DNA of 6,262 nt, from positions 1 through 6,262 of the forward strand of contig CAINDT010000245.1 of assembly GCA_903847495.1 (NCBI GenBank), in the 5' to 3' direction. Below, piece after piece: positions 1 to 5,914 of the stretch. The first letter of the stretch is position 1. Each line of letters opens with the position of its first letter. The stretch comes from an uncultured Actinomycetes bacterium (lineage in GTDB: Bacteria; Actinomycetota; Thermoleophilia; Gaiellales; F1-60-MAGs149). The notes below the pieces were generated by a model, which did no database searches, had not been told where the DNA came from, and saw only the letters and a list, made by a program, of their open reading frames with translations. A program made the translations under genes and the position numbers.

Positions 1-1616
1 GCCTGTACCGGGGCGAGCCAGAGCGGGAAGGCGCCACCGTAGTGCTCGATCAGGATGCCAATGAAACGCTCGAAGCTGCCGAGCAGCGCGCGGTGGATCA
101 TCACCGGGCGGTGGTCGTGGTCGTCGGCGCCGGTGTACGTCAGCTCGAAGCGCTCCGGCAGGTTGAAGTCGAGCTGCACCGTGCCGCACTGCCACGAGCG
201 GCCCAGCGAGTCGGTCAGGTGAATATCGATCTTCGGGCCGTAGAACGCGCCGTCGCCTTCGTTGACGCGGTACTCGATGCCGCGCGCCTGCAGGACGCGA
301 TGGAGCGCCTCCTCGGCCTTGTCCCAGATCGCGTCGTCCCCCACGCGCACCTCGGGTCGCGTGGAAAGCTCGATCTTGAAGTGCATCGCGAACAGCTCGT
401 ACAGATCGAGCGCGAAGCCGAGGACGTTCTGGACCTCCTCCTCGATCTGCTCGGTGGTGACGAACAGGTGCGCGTCATCCTGGGTGATGTGCCGGACGCG
501 CATCAGGCCGTGCAGCGTGCCGGACGGCTCGTGGCGATGCACGAGCCCGACCTCGTTCATGCGCAGCGGCAGCTCGCGGTACGAGCGGCGATCGCTCTTG
601 AAGATCATGCAGTGCGCCGGGCAGTTCATCGGCTTCATGCCGAAGGCGCGCTCCTCGATCTCCAGCAGATACATGTTTTCGCGGAACTTGTCCCAATGCC
701 CCGACGTCTTCCAGAGGTCGGACGCGTAGAGAATCGGCGTCTTCACCTCCTGGTAGCCGCGCTCGCTGTTCTCCTTGCGCCACATGTCGACGAGCGTGTT
801 CCAGACGATCATGCCCTTCGGGTGCCAGAACGGCGCTCCCGGGGAGACATCGTTGAACGAGAAGAGGTCGAGCTCGCGACCGAGGCGGCGATGATCGCGC
901 TTCTGCGCCTCCTCGATGTTGTGCAGGTGCTGGTCGAGATCCTCCTGCGTGAAGAACGCGGTGCCGTAGACGCGCGTGAGCATCGTGCGCGTGGAGTCGC
1001 CGCGCCAGTAGGCGCCGGCCACGTGCGTGAGCTTGAAGGCCTTGATCGGGCCAGTGTCCTGCAGGTGCGGGCCGCGACAGAGGTCGCTGAAGTCGTCCTG
1101 CGTGTAGACCGTCAGCGGCTCGTCGGCCGGCAGGTCGTCGATCAGCTCGACCTTGTACGCCTCGTCCTCGTCGACGAAGCGCTGGCGGATCACGTCGCGG
1201 TCGGTCGTCTCGCGGGTGAAGACGTGCTTCTGCTTGAGGATCCGGCGCATCTCGTCCTCGATGCGCGCGAGATCCGCCTCGCCGATCTGCTCCGGGAACT
1301 CGAAGTCGTAGTAGAAGCCGTTGTCGATCGCCGGGCCGATCGAGATCTTCACGCCGGGAAAGACATGGCGTGCGGCCTCGGCCAGCACGTGCGCCGTGGA
1401 GTGCCGCAGGATCGGCAGGGCCTCCTCGTCGCCGACGCGCAGGATCTTCACGTGTGCGCCGTCGGGCAACGGCAGGCGCAGATCCCGTACCTCCCCATCG
1501 ACCTCGATCGCGGCAGTCGCCTTGGCGAGGCGCTCACCGATCGCACGCGCGCAGTCGAGGCCGGTCGCGCCGTCCTCGAGCTCGAGCTCCGTGCCGTCGG
1601 GAAGATGGACCTTCAT
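1..1616 (-). CDS. thrS: Threonyl-tRNA synthetase (3' end outside window)
   Basis: Class II aminoacyl-tRNA synthetase that charges tRNA-Thr in the cytoplasm. The 538 visible residues, translated from an ATG at 1616, begin with a TGS domain (about 1-61). The editing (second additional) domain follows, with its HxxxH pair at H72/H76 and the C180/H184 pair (CRGPH) that remove mischarged serine. The catalytic core has the three zinc ligands C332 (MNCPAH), H383 and H508, the motif 2 arginine R361 (RHEPSG) and the motif 3 arginine R517 (GSFERFIG). All match the spacing of the E. coli enzyme. The window ends just after LAPVQ, where the C-terminal anticodon-binding domain begins, so roughly 100 residues are missing from view rather than deleted. 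No good Shine-Dalgarno precedes the ATG. The gene starts 35 bases after the sugar kinase stop, so it is probably cotranscribed with it. Identity is certain. Confidence 0.98.
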   Translation of the reverse strand, partial: MKVHLPDGTELELEDGATGLDCARAIGERLAKATAAIEVDGEVRDLRLPLPDGAHVKILRVGDEEALPILRHSTAHVLAEAARHVFPGVKISIGPAIDNGFYYDFEFPEQIGEADLARIEDEMRRILKQKHVFTRETTDRDVIRQRFVDEDEAYKVELIDDLPADEPLTVYTQDDFSDLCRGPHLQDTGPIKAFKLTHVAGAYWRGDSTRTMLTRVYGTAFFTQEDLDQHLHNIEEAQKRDHRRLGRELDLFSFNDVSPGAPFWHPKGMIVWNTLVDMWRKENSERGYQEVKTPILYASDLWKTSGHWDKFRENMYLLEIEERAFGMKPMNCPAHCMIFKSDRRSYRELPLRMNEVGLVHRHEPSGTLHGLMRVRHITQDDAHLFVTTEQIEEEVQNVLGFALDLYELFAMHFKIELSTRPEVRVGDDAIWDKAEEALHRVLQARGIEYRVNEGDGAFYGPKIDIHLTDSLGRSWQCGTVQLDFNLPERFELTYTGADDHDHRPVMIHRALLGSFERFIGILIEHYGGAFPLWLAPVQ

Positions 1617-1629
1617 GGGCTCAGGCTAC

Positions 1630-1644
1630 CAATCGCGCCGATTG
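1630..1644 (-). promoter_or_regulatory. Perfect 6-bp inverted repeat in the thrS leader
   Basis: CAATCG and CGATTG flank a 3-base spacer, giving a possible RNA hairpin. It begins 7 bases after the kinase stop and ends 13 bases before the thrS ATG, covering the region next to where a ribosome would bind. No U-run follows, so it is not a standard intrinsic terminator. It could modulate thrS translation or act as an RNA processing site, or be chance in GC-rich DNA. The 35-base gap is too small for a T-box riboswitch. Confidence 0.35.
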
Positions 1645-1651
1645 CGCCCCG

Positions 1652-2572
1652 TCACCCGAGGTCGAACGACGTCATGGCGTGGAACTCCCCGACACGCGTC
1701 TCGACCTCGTCGCGGGTGAGGCGCTGGACGCGCTCCGTGCCGAACTCCTCCACGTTGAACGAGGCGACGATCGACCCGTACGCCACGGCGCGCTTGAGAT
1801 GCGCGATGTCGGGCTCGGTCTGGCCCGTCGCGGCGAGGTAGCCGACGAAGCCACCGGCGAACGAGTCGCCGGCTCCCGTGGGGTCGAAGACCTCCTCGAG
1901 CGGATAGCCGGGCACACCGAAGAACGCACCATCGACGAACAGCGCCGCGCCGTACTCGCCACGCTTGATCACGACAATGCGCGGGCCATGCACCGAGATC
2001 GCACGGGCCGCCTTGGCGAGGGTGGACTCGCCCGTCAGCTGGCGCGCCTCGCCGTCGTTGAGGATCACGCAGTCGACCTCGCCAATCGCCGCGAGCAACG
2101 AATCCTTGGCGATCTCGATCCAGAGGTTCATCGAGTCGAGGGCGACGAAGCCGGCCTGCGACTGCTTCCGGACGGAGCGCTGCAGGTCGGGAACGATGTT
2201 GCCGAGGAAGAGCACCGGCGCCTTGGCCTGCTCCTCCGACAGCTGCGGATCGAACTGCTCGAACACGCCGAGGCGCGTATCGAGCGTCTCGGCGACGTTG
2301 AGGTCGAAGCCGTACCGGCCTTCCCACGCGCACGTCGTACCGCCCGCGACCACCTGGATGCCGCTGGTGTCGATGCCGCGCTCGGCGAGCACTGGCTCGC
2401 CGTCGAAGTCGTCCCCCACCACGCCGACCACGCCGACGTCAGTGAAGAGGTTGGCGGCGAGAGAGAAGTGGACCGCCGACCCCCCGAGCGCCCGGTCGCG
2501 TCGTCCGAAGGGCGTCTCGAGGGTGTCGTAGGCGATCGATCCGACTGCAATGAGGCTATTCACAGTCGGCAA
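1652..2572 (-). CDS. PfkB-family (ribokinase-like) sugar or nucleoside kinase
   Basis: Predicted cytoplasmic ATP-dependent kinase of the ribokinase/PfkB superfamily, 306 residues, a normal full length. The N-terminal glycine pair of the substrate site is at G30-G31 (ALGGSAVHFSLAA). The C-terminal signature DPTGAGDSFAGGF spans 230-242, with the GAGD anion hole and the probable catalytic base D236. The NDGEARQLTG segment (172-181) is the usual NxxE-type region that positions Mg-ATP. The motif DSMNLWI (146-152) and the IVPDLQ segment (126-131) recall a widespread subfamily annotated only as 'sugar kinase', whose substrate I cannot name. The asparagine usual in PfkB signature 1 appears to be replaced by H35. 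The start is uncertain. A TTG at 2572 has a GGGTGA element only 4 bases upstream, while a GTG at 2563 would remove three residues. The gene follows the Crp/Fnr gene by 15 bases and precedes thrS by 35. Confidence 0.93.
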   Translation of the reverse strand: MPTVNSLIAVGSIAYDTLETPFGRRDRALGGSAVHFSLAANLFTDVGVVGVVGDDFDGEPVLAERGIDTSGIQVVAGGTTCAWEGRYGFDLNVAETLDTRLGVFEQFDPQLSEEQAKAPVLFLGNIVPDLQRSVRKQSQAGFVALDSMNLWIEIAKDSLLAAIGEVDCVILNDGEARQLTGESTLAKAARAISVHGPRIVVIKRGEYGAALFVDGAFFGVPGYPLEEVFDPTGAGDSFAGGFVGYLAATGQTEPDIAHLKRAVAYGSIVASFNVEEFGTERVQRLTRDEVETRVGEFHAMTSFDLG

Positions 2573-2587
2573 GGTATCACCCGGGCT

Positions 2588-3319
2588 CTAGACCTCGAGC
2601 CCCAGCTTTGCCGTGCGGCCGGGCATGCAGCGCGCACCTTCGTGGACCTCGACGAGGGCGTCCCAGTCGGAGACCCAGATCATGCGGCGCTCGATCGACG
2701 CGATGTCCTCTGAGCGCAGCCACCCGGAGACCTTCGTGAGCGTCTCGCGCGTCGTGCCGGTCATCTCCGCGAGCGCGCCGTGCGTGAGGCGAACGTCGAT
2801 GCGAACGCCTTCGGGCGTGACCTTGCCGAAGTGGTCGGCGAGCTCGATCACCACGCCGGCCAGACGGGCTGGGACGGGCTGGAAGGCGAGGGCGGCGAGG
2901 CGCTCCTCCGCGCCACGCAGGCGCTGGCCGTTGGAGCGGGCCAGGTTGCGCGCCACGATCGGATCGACGCTGGCGAGGGCCTCGATGTCGGCCGTGCTGG
3001 CACGGAGCACATCGCAGTCGACGAGCGCCTCGACCTGCTCGGTGCGGGCATCCGCTCCGAAGGGCAGGCTGCCGAAGACCATGCCGGACTCGATCAGGCC
3101 GCTGGTCAGGCAGCGACCGTCGCTGTTGACGCGCACGGAGCGCGCCACGCCGTCCACCATGATGTAGGCGCGCGGATCGGTGTCAGCTGCCCCGGAGATG
3201 GTCTCACCGCGGTCGTAGCTCCGCACGCAGAAGGCGCCCGCGGCACGAGCGATGCGCTCCTGGGAGAGTCCTTCGAAGAGCGGTGTCTCGCTGATGGCGT
3301 TGAGCAGATGCGGATTCAT
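2588..3319 (-). CDS. Crp/Fnr-family transcriptional regulator
   Basis: Predicted DNA-binding regulator of 243 residues. The N-terminal part (about 10-125) is a cyclic-nucleotide-binding-type beta-barrel beginning with the characteristic 'L-F-E-G-L' entry (residues 14-18). A long dimerisation helix (about 119-145) follows, then a winged helix-turn-helix (about 175-222). Its recognition helix TTRETLTKVSGWL (189-201) keeps the R-E-T residues that in E. coli CRP contact the TGTGA half-site. The effector pocket is atypical: the phosphate/ribose-binding loop reads FGSLPFG (82-88), with serine where cAMP-binding members have glutamate, although R92-T93 remain. cAMP may therefore not be the ligand. 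Four cysteines (C31, C70, C102, C231) do not match the FNR cluster pattern. The ATG at 3319 is supported by an AGGAGGT element 6 bases upstream. The gene heads a probable operon with the kinase and thrS, and lies downstream of the glutaredoxin-BolA pair. Confidence 0.93.
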   Translation of the reverse strand: MNPHLLNAISETPLFEGLSQERIARAAGAFCVRSYDRGETISGAADTDPRAYIMVDGVARSVRVNSDGRCLTSGLIESGMVFGSLPFGADARTEQVEALVDCDVLRASTADIEALASVDPIVARNLARSNGQRLRGAEERLAALAFQPVPARLAGVVIELADHFGKVTPEGVRIDVRLTHGALAEMTGTTRETLTKVSGWLRSEDIASIERRMIWVSDWDALVEVHEGARCMPGRTAKLGLEV

Positions 3320-3325
3320 TGTTCG

Positions 3326-3332
3326 ACCTCCT
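3326..3332 (-). promoter_or_regulatory. Strong Shine-Dalgarno of the Crp/Fnr gene
   Basis: The minus strand reads AGGAGGT, ending 6 bases before the ATG at 3319. It is the best ribosome-binding site in the window and fixes the start of the regulator. Confidence 0.85.
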
Positions 3333-3405
3333 GTGGTCTGGCTCCCGGTGGTGATCCGGAACCCATGACCATGGTGCGAGGTCGATGTTGATCTGCCCTT
3401 GCCGC

Positions 3406-3434
3406 TCGATAGCGCCTGTGTTGCCCTGTGTTGA
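3406..3434 (-). promoter_or_regulatory. Weak candidate promoter for the Crp/Fnr gene
   Basis: On the minus strand TCAACA (complement of 3429-3434, 4 of 6 matches to TTGACA) and TATCGA (complement of 3406-3411, 3 of 6 matches to TATAAT) are separated by exactly 17 bases, inside the only long intergenic region. The match is weak and promoter rules in this lineage are poorly known, so this is a suggestion only. If real, the leader before the ATG would be about 80 bases and the direct repeat at 3415-3433 would sit in the spacer. Confidence 0.2.
3415..3433. repeat. Tandem 9-base direct repeat, possible operator
   Basis: CCTGTGTTG occurs at 3415-3423 and again at 3425-3433, a period of 10 bases or one DNA helical turn. 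It lies about 95-115 bases upstream of the regulator start and 18-36 bases past the glutaredoxin stop. Each copy contains TGTG, which resembles a CRP half-site, but both copies point the same way rather than forming a palindrome. The second copy also overlaps a short inverted repeat. Confidence 0.5.
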
Positions 3435-3438
3435 GGGC
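3423..3438 (-). terminator. Short hairpin downstream of the glutaredoxin gene
   Basis: GCCCT (3423-3427) and AGGGC (3434-3438) are perfect inverted arms around a 6-base loop, starting 12 bases after the glutaredoxin TAA stop. No T-run follows on the minus strand, and the stem is only 5 bp. It is at best a weak or factor-dependent terminator, and it may simply be part of the regulatory repeat region. Confidence 0.25.
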
Positions 3439-3450
3439 GCGTTGCGTTTG

Positions 3451-3789
3451 TTAAGACGCCGCGTCGGCCGTGCCGAGGATCTTGTCGAGCTCGCCCTGGG
3501 CGTGGAGCTCCTCAACGATGTCGCAGCCGCCGATCAGCTCGCCGCCGACGAACAGCTGCGGGGTGGTCGGCCAGCTGGAGTACGCCGTGAGCTGCTGGCG
3601 GATGCGCGGATCCGGCAGGATGTCGACGGCGATGAACTCGACGCCGCTGTCGAGGATGCGCTCGGCGACGCGAGCCGAGAACCCGCAGCGCGGCTCCTCC
3701 GGCGTGCCCTTCATGAAGAGGGCAACGCGATTGCCGGTGACGATGGAGACGATCTCGTCGTAGATCTGCTCGTCGCTCATGACGCTCAT
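3451..3789 (-). CDS. grxD: Monothiol CGFS glutaredoxin (Grx4/GrxD family)
   Basis: Cytoplasmic iron-sulfur carrier of 112 residues, the normal length for single-domain class II glutaredoxins. Its active site is CGFS at C35-S38, preceded by the conserved K27 of MKGTP. WPTTPQLF at 73-80 carries the cis-proline (P77), and GGCDI at 87-91 completes the glutathione-binding site. In this family two monomers with two glutathiones, or one monomer with BolA, bind a [2Fe-2S] cluster for delivery to apoproteins. The ATG at 3789 overlaps the bolA stop in an ATGA motif, with a GGAG element about 8 bases upstream, which indicates translational coupling. A second in-frame ATG at 3780 is an alternative start that would remove three residues. 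A 131-base gap separates it from the Crp/Fnr gene downstream. Identification is firm from the motifs; the delivery role is family knowledge. Confidence 0.96.
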   Translation of the reverse strand: MSVMSDEQIYDEIVSIVTGNRVALFMKGTPEEPRCGFSARVAERILDSGVEFIAVDILPDPRIRQQLTAYSSWPTTPQLFVGGELIGGCDIVEELHAQGELDKILGTADAAS

Positions 3790-4034
3790 GCGGATGCTCC
3801 AGAATCGAGTGTGACGGTGGTGATGGAGAGTGCGTGGATCGCGCCCGAGTCCATGTGCTCCTGGACGGCGGCGTAGATCATCTTGTGCTGCTCAATCAGG
3901 CTCTTGCCGGCGAACTGCTCGGCTTCGACCCGAACGGCGAGGTGGTCTCCGCCGGCACCCATGAAATCCGTGACGGTGGCGCGGCTGCCCGGCAGATGCG
4001 CCTCGATTAGGTCCTGGACGACGGTCAGATCCAT
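3786..4034 (-). CDS. bolA: BolA-family iron-sulfur partner protein
   Basis: Small protein of 82 residues with the BolA/YrbA fold, a normal length. The conserved core is visible as FAGKSLIEQHKMIY (41-54) and IHALSI (66-71). The second stretch holds the invariant C-terminal histidine H67, which in BolA-glutaredoxin heterodimers serves as a cluster ligand. The loop between the first strands (GAGGDHLAV, 26-34) carries H31, a possible second ligand, where some members have cysteine. The gene overlaps the CGFS glutaredoxin by 4 bases, so the two are probably made together and form a [2Fe-2S]-bridged complex. The ATG at 4034 is chosen because it places the first helix correctly. No clear Shine-Dalgarno is present. 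The upstream gene ends 52 bases away, so readthrough from it or a small promoter in that gap are both possible. Confidence 0.94.
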   Translation of the reverse strand: MDLTVVQDLIEAHLPGSRATVTDFMGAGGDHLAVRVEAEQFAGKSLIEQHKMIYAAVQEHMDSGAIHALSITTVTLDSGASA

Positions 4035-4086
4035 GCCCGGAGCGTAGCGGAGGATCGCGAGCGGGTACGCACGTCCGCAGAGACAA

Positions 4087-4803
4087 TCACGCGCAGCGTC
4101 CGCCGCCCGCCTCGCGCCAGGCGGCGAAGCTCACGCCGCGGGCGCGCGGGTCGTCCCCGGCCTCCCGGTAGCACTGCCACGCCTCCACATCGGCGCGCAG
4201 GCGCTGCCCCCGCTGCCACTCCGGGTCGGTTGGGTCCAGCAGACGGAGCGCCTCGTCGAGCATCGCCAAGTCCCGTACGGGGTCGCCGTCGAAGCGCGAC
4301 GCGCCGAGCGCAGCGGCATCCTGCTCAACCCAGTGGATCAGGTATTCGGCGAGGCGCGCGCGCAGCAGCGGGTCGTCCGGCGAGCGCGCCAGCCGGTCGC
4401 GTAGCAGCTCCCCTGCGGCATCCTGGGCGTAGTCGTTCGCCGCGAGCACCTCGACGAGATACCGGTTCACCAGCCAGATCGCCGCGCGTGGGTCGCCACC
4501 CGTGCGGGCGAGCTCCTCCCACAAGGTCGGCAGCACAACCTCGTCTCGGAGCGGCTGCGGGACCAGAGGATCCAAGACCACCCCAGGCGCATCGATCTCG
4601 GCGAAGAGCCAGCTGACGAAGACCCAGCGTTCCGCGAGCGAAGCGGTGACGAGCCGGTCGGCCAGCGCGCGGATCGCCATCAGCGCCTCGGCGCGCTGTC
4701 CCGCTTCCCGCAGGGTGGCGTACGCGGCGTACTCGGGCTGTGCGCCCTCCGCCGCGGCCTGCTGCAGCGCCTGCCAGGTCGCCTGACGCCATGCCGGGCT
4801 CAC
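4087..4803 (-). CDS. Uncharacterised alpha-helical protein
   Basis: A 238-residue protein that I do not recognise. It has no signal peptide and no obvious membrane helix. It is rich in Ala, Leu, Arg, Glu and Trp, and reads as successive amphipathic helices (about 4-20, 24-54, 56-70, 86-101, 105-121, 123-140, 145-161, 177-189, 196-213). This suggests a helical-repeat, TPR-like scaffold, but no canonical repeat signature is clear. Two cysteines occur near the end (C211, C237). The start is a GTG at 4803, with a GGGTG element 5 bases upstream; the first internal ATG would be residue 42. It begins 16 bases after the secreted Ig-like protein's stop and is probably cotranscribed with it. A role as cytoplasmic partner or adaptor for the envelope genes upstream is speculation. 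Coding is supported by high third-position GC and tight packing with its neighbours. Confidence 0.72.
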   Translation of the reverse strand: MSPAWRQATWQALQQAAAEGAQPEYAAYATLREAGQRAEALMAIRALADRLVTASLAERWVFVSWLFAEIDAPGVVLDPLVPQPLRDEVVLPTLWEELARTGGDPRAAIWLVNRYLVEVLAANDYAQDAAGELLRDRLARSPDDPLLRARLAEYLIHWVEQDAAALGASRFDGDPVRDLAMLDEALRLLDPTDPEWQRGQRLRADVEAWQCYREAGDDPRARGVSFAAWREAGGGRCA

Positions 4804-4819
4804 GTCTGCACCCGGCCAT

Positions 4820-5914
4820 CTAAGGCGCGCTGCCGTCCGTCCATGTGCGCACGGTAGCGGCCGGCGGCAGCGTCACGACGTGCGGAGCGCGCTGGCCGAT
4901 ACGCGGCACGGTCCAGGCGCTGGCCGCCCGGAGATACGGCGCCGCGGCGGGATCGGTCGTGCCAGGGTCGAGCACGAGGCGCCAGCGAGCGCTGCTCCAC
5001 GAGCCGCGGGTGCGGCAGCCACCACGCAGGCGCCCGCGTGTGCCGCTGGTGATGCGCTCGGTCGAGCGGCATACCGCGGTGCCGGTGCGGTCGCCCGGCA
5101 GGCGTCCCTCCCACGTCAGCTGGAGACCCGCCACACCGGGAGCCACCACGCTGCCGGGCAGCACGCGGAGGTCGCGCACGAGCGCGTGTCCAGCGGCGTC
5201 CCAGCCGTCGGCCCGCGCGCCCAGCCGCACGACGATGCGCGGCCGCACGCCGACGAGTCCGAGCGAGATGCGCTGTGTCGCCTCGCCAACGGGTGTCAGC
5301 TCCAGCCATGCCGTCGCGTTGACGGTCGGCGTAATGCTCCCGGTCACCCGCCCCATCGCGTCGATCGCCATCGGCGCGGCGACGGACGCGTAGGCCGGTA
5401 CCGTCGGCTGCAAGACCAGTCGGGCCTCACCCGTGCCGAGTTCTGGTGCGACCTGCCCGGTGATGCGCACGGCGTCGCCGGCCTGCACGATCCAGCGACT
5501 CAGACGCGCGGGCGCGCCGACGATTCCACCGATGCGGAGCTCCTGCGAGGCACCGCGGTAGCCGATCGCGCCGGTCGACTCCGACCAGCCCTCATCCACG
5601 CCGGCGGCGGTCTCCGCCACGACGTGGACGCGCAGCCGATGCCCCACATCGGTGACTGTGGGCACGTACGTCGCCTCATGCGCGTCGGCGATTGGCTCGA
5701 ACCCCTGCTCGCCGGATCGCTCCCACGTCAGCGAGATGTCCTCCGGCGTCGCCCCCTCGACCTGCCCATCACCGGCGTACAAGTGCTCGCCGACCAGCGC
5801 ATCGCCCACGATGGTCGGCGGCGAGACGACCAGCGGCGAGGCCTGCGCCGCGCCGGCGCCGGCGCCGAGCAGGGCGATGCTGAGCGCCAGCGGCAGTGCG
5901 CGCCTCAGCGACAT
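4820..5914 (-). CDS. Secreted beta-rich protein with an Ig-like repeat
   Basis: Predicted exported protein of 364 residues when started at the ATG at 5914. Residues 1-25 form a clear signal peptide: MSLRR, a hydrophobic stretch, then a likely cleavage at AQA-S. Residues about 27-118 resemble the Ig-like/fibronectin-like repeat common in Solirubrobacterales surface proteins. It runs from a PPTIVGDALVGEHL start, through a central LTW, to YVPTVTDVGHRLRVHV and an ETAAG end. The remainder (about 125-345) is rich in short beta-type segments and Gly/Thr/Arg/Trp, with only two cysteines (C282 and C300), which could form a disulfide around a basic loop. No sortase or transmembrane anchor is visible at the C-terminus. 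An in-frame GTG at 5941 would add nine residues ahead of the signal peptide and is less likely. The start overlaps the upstream gene's stop by 10 bases, suggesting coupled translation. The function is unknown; adhesion or cell-surface binding is an inference from the Ig-like repeat. Confidence 0.8.
   Translation of the reverse strand: MSLRRALPLALSIALLGAGAGAAQASPLVVSPPTIVGDALVGEHLYAGDGQVEGATPEDISLTWERSGEQGFEPIADAHEATYVPTVTDVGHRLRVHVVAETAAGVDEGWSESTGAIGYRGASQELRIGGIVGAPARLSRWIVQAGDAVRITGQVAPELGTGEARLVLQPTVPAYASVAAPMAIDAMGRVTGSITPTVNATAWLELTPVGEATQRISLGLVGVRPRIVVRLGARADGWDAAGHALVRDLRVLPGSVVAPGVAGLQLTWEGRLPGDRTGTAVCRSTERITSGTRGRLRGGCRTRGSWSSARWRLVLDPGTTDPAAAPYLRAASAWTVPRIGQRAPHVVTLPPAATVRTWTDGSAP

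Noticed and set aside
1617..1651. T-box or other riboswitch controlling thrS
   Set aside because: The gap is only 35 bases and lacks any T-box sequence or terminator pair, so only a small hairpin is supported.
42..1841. A 599-codon open frame on the plus strand opposite thrS
   Set aside because: The opposite strand encodes ThrS with every catalytic and zinc-binding residue in place. Long antisense frames are expected in high-GC DNA, and this one has repetitive Val/Arg/Ala/Leu/Asp/Glu composition and no recognisable domain.
1370..2713. A 447-codon open frame on the plus strand opposite the sugar kinase and parts of its neighbours
   Set aside because: It runs antisense across the 5' part of thrS, the whole kinase and the end of the regulator. 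It has Arg/Asp/Glu-rich low-complexity content and no family match, so it is a composition artefact.
3363..3374. CCATG-AC-CATGG inverted repeat upstream of the Crp/Fnr gene
   Set aside because: The arms are only 5 bp and built from the self-complementary CATG. It does not fit a Crp/Fnr consensus and can easily occur by chance, so it is not annotated as an operator.
2780..3391. A 203-codon plus-strand frame opposite the Crp/Fnr gene
   Set aside because: It is antisense to a well-supported regulator with a strong Shine-Dalgarno, and its translation shows no domain.
4035..4086. Possible separate promoter for bolA-grxD in the 52-base gap
   Set aside because: A TTGTCT hexamer is present on the minus strand, but no -10-like hexamer lies at an acceptable distance, so I do not call a promoter.
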